Shown: one piece after another, positions 5,448 through 8,676 of the stretch
Layout: every line of letters begins with the position of its first letter
Position numbering within the stretch: position 1 is the stretch's first letter
Source of the DNA: an uncultured Christensenella sp.
Lineage (GTDB): Bacteria > Bacillota > Clostridia > Christensenellales > UBA1242
DNA: 8,676 nucleotides
NCBI GenBank assembly: GCA_949293925.1
Contig: CASFFI010000061.1
Span: forward strand, 1 to 8,676
Direction: 5' to 3'
Notes under the pieces: model-generated
Database searches by the model: none
What the model saw: only the letters and a program-made list of their open reading frames with translations
What the model was told of the DNA's origin: nothing
Program-made: the position numbers and the translations under genes

Positions 5448-5517
5448 AAATTAATAGACACACTAAAAACAGTTAAGTAGATTTAAAGAAATTTTTTAGC
5501 AAGTCTATTAATTTTTT
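5448..5517 (+). terminator. Long two-part hairpin, probable terminator of the MazG-like gene
   Basis: A perfect 12-bp outer stem (5448-5459, ending TTAATAGAC, with 5503-5514, starting GTCTATTAA), a symmetrical 3x3 internal loop (ACA/CAA), then a perfect 7-bp inner stem CTAAAAA (5463-5469) with TTTTTAG (5493-5499) and a 23-base loop. T6 at 5512-5517 overlaps the end of the outer stem. It starts 30 bp after the MazG-like stop. It may simply terminate transcription, but its size and internal loop also fit a structured RNA element. Confidence 0.5.
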
Positions 5518-5676
5518 ATTTCACTTTTTTATATAAATTATTAGTTAATTTTAAAGATATGAAGGATAATAACAATTTAAAATTAAAACTTATTAGATAT
5601 TAGGAACGAATTCTTTGATAAAAAATGACATATATCTACAATGGTTCATAATATACTTAAGAGTACTTTTCATAAT

Positions 5677-5680
5677 GGAG
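5677..5680 (+). promoter_or_regulatory. Ribosome binding site that decides the FkbM start
   Basis: GGAG, five bases before ATG 5686. The upstream in-frame ATG at 5641 has no SD, so 5686 is the better start. A weak promoter (ATGACA at 5625-5630, TAATAT at 5649-5654) would also start transcription between the two ATGs. Confidence 0.62.
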
Positions 5681-5685
5681 AATTT

Positions 5686-6624
5686 ATGAATAATTATATA
5701 GATAAATTATTTTACGGACTTATTGAAGATATAAAATCTAAATCACAGGAAGAAATTTATAATCATATGCTCATTAAATTTATAACTCTTCCTATTGATA
5801 GAATTATTGCAATACAGAATTTTTTGAATCAATTTGAATATTGGGGAAAAATTGAAGTACAAAATAAAAATTTTGAAATGTTAAAATTAAAGTCAAGAAT
5901 TTTTTATAAAAATATTCAGGATTACATTTGGCTATATGAAAATTTATCAAATTACAAATCTAAATATATTTTATTTGCTATTTTAAATAATTTTTACAAT
6001 TTTGATTTTGATTCGCTTAAGAATTGTATGGAAAATATTTACAAACATTATTTTGATTTAGATATTATGCCAAACCGCAATAATGATGTTTTTGTAGATG
6101 TAGGAGCGTTTACTGGTGATAGTTGTTTAGATTATATTAAAAGTTTTGGGGATAATTCTTATAAAAAAATATATTGTTATGAAATTTGTAAAGAAAATAT
6201 TGAAAAAATGAAACAAAATCTTAAAAATTATAAAAATATAGAGATAAAAGAATCAGCGGTCAGTGATAAAAACGGAAAAGCATATTTTGATTTGAATGTT
6301 GAACTATCTGCAAATAAACTTTCAAAAAATGGGCAAAATTTTATAAAATCAGTGAAACTTGATAATGATATTATTGAAAAAATTGATATTGTAAAAATGG
6401 ATATAGAAGGTGGTGAAAAATCTGCACTAAAAGGTATGAAAAAACATATAGAAGTAGACAATCCAACCTTGCTAATTTCTGTTTATCATAACAATACTGA
6501 TTTATTAGAAATTCCAAAAATTATTTTAAATTATAACAAAAATTATAAGTTTTATTTAAGATATTATGGAGGGTGTTATTTTGCAACAGAAATTGTTTTA
6601 ATTGCTATTCCATATATTAAATAA
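5686..6624 (+). CDS. FkbM-family SAM-dependent methyltransferase
   Basis: A 312-residue cytoplasmic protein predicted to transfer a methyl group from S-adenosylmethionine, in this family usually to a hydroxyl of a sugar, glycan or natural product. The Rossmann domain occupies about 133-312: SAM motif I VFVDVGAFTGDS (135-146), the end-of-strand-2 segment KIYCYEICKENIEKMKQNL (161-179, acidic Glu166 for the ribose), ESAVSD (189-194), and the FkbM signature DIVKMDIEGGE (234-244), followed by LLISVYHN (262-269). About 130 residues before this are helical, rich in Phe, Tyr, Asn and Lys, and not recognised; they may bind the acceptor. The start at 5686 rests on GGAG; 15 more residues would be added from the ATG at 5641. 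No glycosyltransferases or biosynthetic genes adjoin it, so the substrate is open. An RHS reading frame opens 43 bp after the stop; no terminator is visible between them. Confidence 0.88.
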   Translation: MNNYIDKLFYGLIEDIKSKSQEEIYNHMLIKFITLPIDRIIAIQNFLNQFEYWGKIEVQNKNFEMLKLKSRIFYKNIQDYIWLYENLSNYKSKYILFAILNNFYNFDFDSLKNCMENIYKHYFDLDIMPNRNNDVFVDVGAFTGDSCLDYIKSFGDNSYKKIYCYEICKENIEKMKQNLKNYKNIEIKESAVSDKNGKAYFDLNVELSANKLSKNGQNFIKSVKLDNDIIEKIDIVKMDIEGGEKSALKGMKKHIEVDNPTLLISVYHNNTDLLEIPKIILNYNKNYKFYLRYYGGCYFATEIVLIAIPYIK

Positions 6625-6667
6625 ATATTAGAATTTGTTTTTTAATTATAATAAATTTAAAGTATAA

Positions 6668-8676
6668 TTTGCTTTATTCTTTATATCAAAATATGATTAT
6701 AATTCAAAAGGGTCTTTAGTTCGTGCTATTGATTATAATGGAAATGTTGCTGAATATGTATATAACGATAAAGGAACTCTAATTAAAAGTAAGATGTATC
6801 ATCAAGATGAACCTGCTAACAAATTTTATTCAGAACAGACATTGGATAATAAAGGACAACAAATTTACAATTTAAATAGTTTTGCTGAAAAACTTTCTGA
6901 AAATATTTATATAGATGGAACAGGAATAATAGAATCGGAAGTCGATATGTTTGGGAATAAAATTAGTTATGGATATGATGTTTATGATGATACTTTGCTC
7001 CAAATGACTACATCTATAGATGACGAAGTAAATAGCAATATTGTGAAATACACTGGTGATTTGCTGACTTCTCTAATTCATAATAACACTGAAATAAAAT
7101 TTGAATATAATGGATTCAAAGAACAAACAAAGTGCGAAATAAATAATCAAGTTTATTGTACCACAGAATATGAGGATATAATTGAAACTAAAGTTTTAGA
7201 AGATAACACTACTAAAGAAATTTTAGTTGGTAGAAAAACAACAACAATTAATGCTTTAAATGAGAAGTTTGTTGTTTACTCAAACATTGATGGAAATATA
7301 ACCAAAATTGAGTTTATTGATGTTAATAATAACATAAAAACATTAGTAGAATACAGATATGATGGTTATGGTAATTTAATATATTCACAAGATAATGAAA
7401 ATTTTTCCAATACTGGAATTAATTATGATGAGTCTGGGAGACTTTTAACTAAAACATATAATCAAAACAATGTATCAATTCAAATTAATAATGTTTATGA
7501 TAGGTTTGGTAATGTTTCTCACACAACTATTAGTTTTGGTGGGATAGCAGAAGAAACCTTTGAAACAGAAATAAATACAACTTATTCAAATGATACTCCT
7601 GACCCTATATTATCAGAAATCCGTATTGGTAGTTTGTCAGAAATTTATGAATATGATAAGCTAGGTCGAATTAAAAAGACAGATATAGGAATATTATCTA
7701 TAGATAATCGTCAGGCTTTGTATAATAAATATTTTAATTATCTACAAAAGGGTGATCATACTTCTAATTTAATATCGGGTGAATGGTTTGGCATTAATGG
7801 TGTAGTAAACGACAATTTTAAGTATAGTTATGATAACAAAGGAAATATTGTTGCAATATTTGAAAATGGAATTTTAATTAAACATTTTGAATATGATGCT
7901 ATTTCTCGATTAATTCGTGAAGATGATAAAAAATTAAACAAAACAGTCATATATGCTTATGATACAGGTGGAAATATTATTAGTAAAACAAATTACAATT
8001 ATTCACGAAAAGATACTGATGAGTTAGAAAATGGTCAAATAATTAAATATACATATCCAGATTCAGGTTGGAAAGATCAATTATTAAATTATAACGGGCA
8101 ATCTATTGTTTATGATTCAATGGGTAATCCTACTACTTACAGAAATAATACACTATTGTGGAGTCATGGCAGACAACTTGATGCATATAATAATATTACC
8201 TTTGGATACAATGCAGAAGGTTTTAGGACAACAAAAACAGTTAATAATATTGCAACAAACTTTTATTTAGATGGAAATAGAATACTAGCACAAAATAACG
8301 GGAATTTATTAGTGTTCAATTATGGATCAGAGGGAGTAATAGGCTTTACATACAAAAATGTTGGAGAATATTACTATAAAAAGAATATTTTTGGTGATAT
8401 AATATCAATATTAAAATCAAATGGTGAAGAAATTGTTAAATATTATTATGATGCATGGGGAAATCACAAAACATATGTTTTAAACAATGGTCAATATGTT
8501 GACATTTCAGAAACTACAAGTTATACTCAAGATGGGTTAAACAACAAGACCATAGCACAACTAAATCCATTCCGCTATCGTGGTTATTACTATGATGTTG
8601 AAACTGGATTATATTATCTCAATTCAAGATACTATGACCCAGAGATTGGTAGGTTTATTAATGCTGATGATATATC
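6668..8676 (+). CDS. RHS/YD-repeat protein, 5'-truncated, runs off right edge
   Basis: An open frame of 669 codons without a stop, from just after TAA 6665-6667 to the edge. YD repeats appear from the very beginning (KYDYNSKGSLVRAIDYNGN at about residues 8-26), then for example YRYDGYGNL (229), YEYDKLGRI (327), FEYDAISRLI (407), YYYDAWGN (592). Residues 633-669 are the conserved RHS core, with NPFRYRGYYYDVETGLYY followed by RYYDPEIGRF. Full RHS proteins have a secretion signal and long N-terminal region, then repeats forming a shell around a variable, often toxic C-terminal domain that follows the core. Here the N-terminal part is missing: the first ATG in frame is 6794 and lacks a good SD, another at 6947 has GGAAG, and neither gives a signal peptide. 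It is either a displaced RHS cassette, a pseudogene with an intact frame, or an internally started protein. The C-terminal domain lies beyond the window. Confidence 0.85.

Noticed and set aside
5641..5685. ATG at 5641 as the methyltransferase start
   Set aside because: No SD, whereas ATG 5686 has GGAG at good spacing. I keep it as the alternative.
6228..6461. Minus-strand Ser/Phe/Ile-rich frame inside the methyltransferase
   Set aside because: Low-complexity antisense of Lys/Asn/Glu-rich coding sequence; no start signal.

Overview
The window is AT-rich (by eye roughly 27-30% G+C) and reads as chromosome of a low-GC Firmicute, most likely an anaerobic, spore-forming Clostridia-type lineage. 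This rests on heavy A/T codon choice (AGA for Arg, TAA at all five visible stops), the standard genetic code (Trp is TGG), tRNA genes with encoded CCA, SigA-type promoters with 17-bp spacers, a Gly-Pro-Thr collagen-like surface protein behind a perfect AGGAGG site, and a Gram-positive-style RHS protein. The species cannot be named from this window.

Layout. (1) 1-478, minus strand: N-terminal 159 codons of an unrecognised protein that runs off the left edge. (2) 612-2865, plus strand: a full-consensus SigA promoter drives arginyl-tRNA synthetase (argS, true start 656), followed 11 bp later by a small N-terminally membrane-anchored or secreted protein of unknown function; intrinsic terminators follow. 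(3) 3191-3438, minus strand: a compact unit of promoter, tRNA-Met(CAU, elongator), tRNA-Glu(UUC) and terminator. The Met tRNA has an A-C mismatch in its T-stem. (4) 3501-4924, minus strand: a collagen-like protein with two Gly-X-Y blocks split by a short beta-rich insert and ending in a right-handed beta-helix head. A possible SigK-type promoter lies upstream, and a terminator plus a second structured hairpin lie downstream. (5) 5092-5418, plus strand: a stand-alone MazG-like NTP pyrophosphohydrolase, followed by a 67-nt two-part hairpin. (6) 5686-6624, plus strand: an FkbM-family SAM-dependent methyltransferase with an extra N-terminal helical region. (7) 6668-8676, plus strand: at least 669 uninterrupted codons of an RHS/YD-repeat protein that begins abruptly in mid-repeat, without signal peptide or N-terminal domain, and reaches the conserved RHS core at the right edge.

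The left half is housekeeping (argS, tRNAs). The right half is accessory and surface-related: a collagen/beta-helix fibre, a methyltransferase that could act on a surface glycan or small molecule, and a 5'-truncated RHS gene whose variable, possibly toxic C-terminus would lie just past the window. The genes to the right of the tRNAs have separate signals and do not look like one operon. I see no CRISPR array, transposase, integrase or rRNA. I did not find a clearly new multi-gene system; the best leads are the headless but intact RHS frame, the collagen/beta-helix protein with its sporulation-like promoter, the unknown protein tied to argS, and the structured intergenic hairpins.
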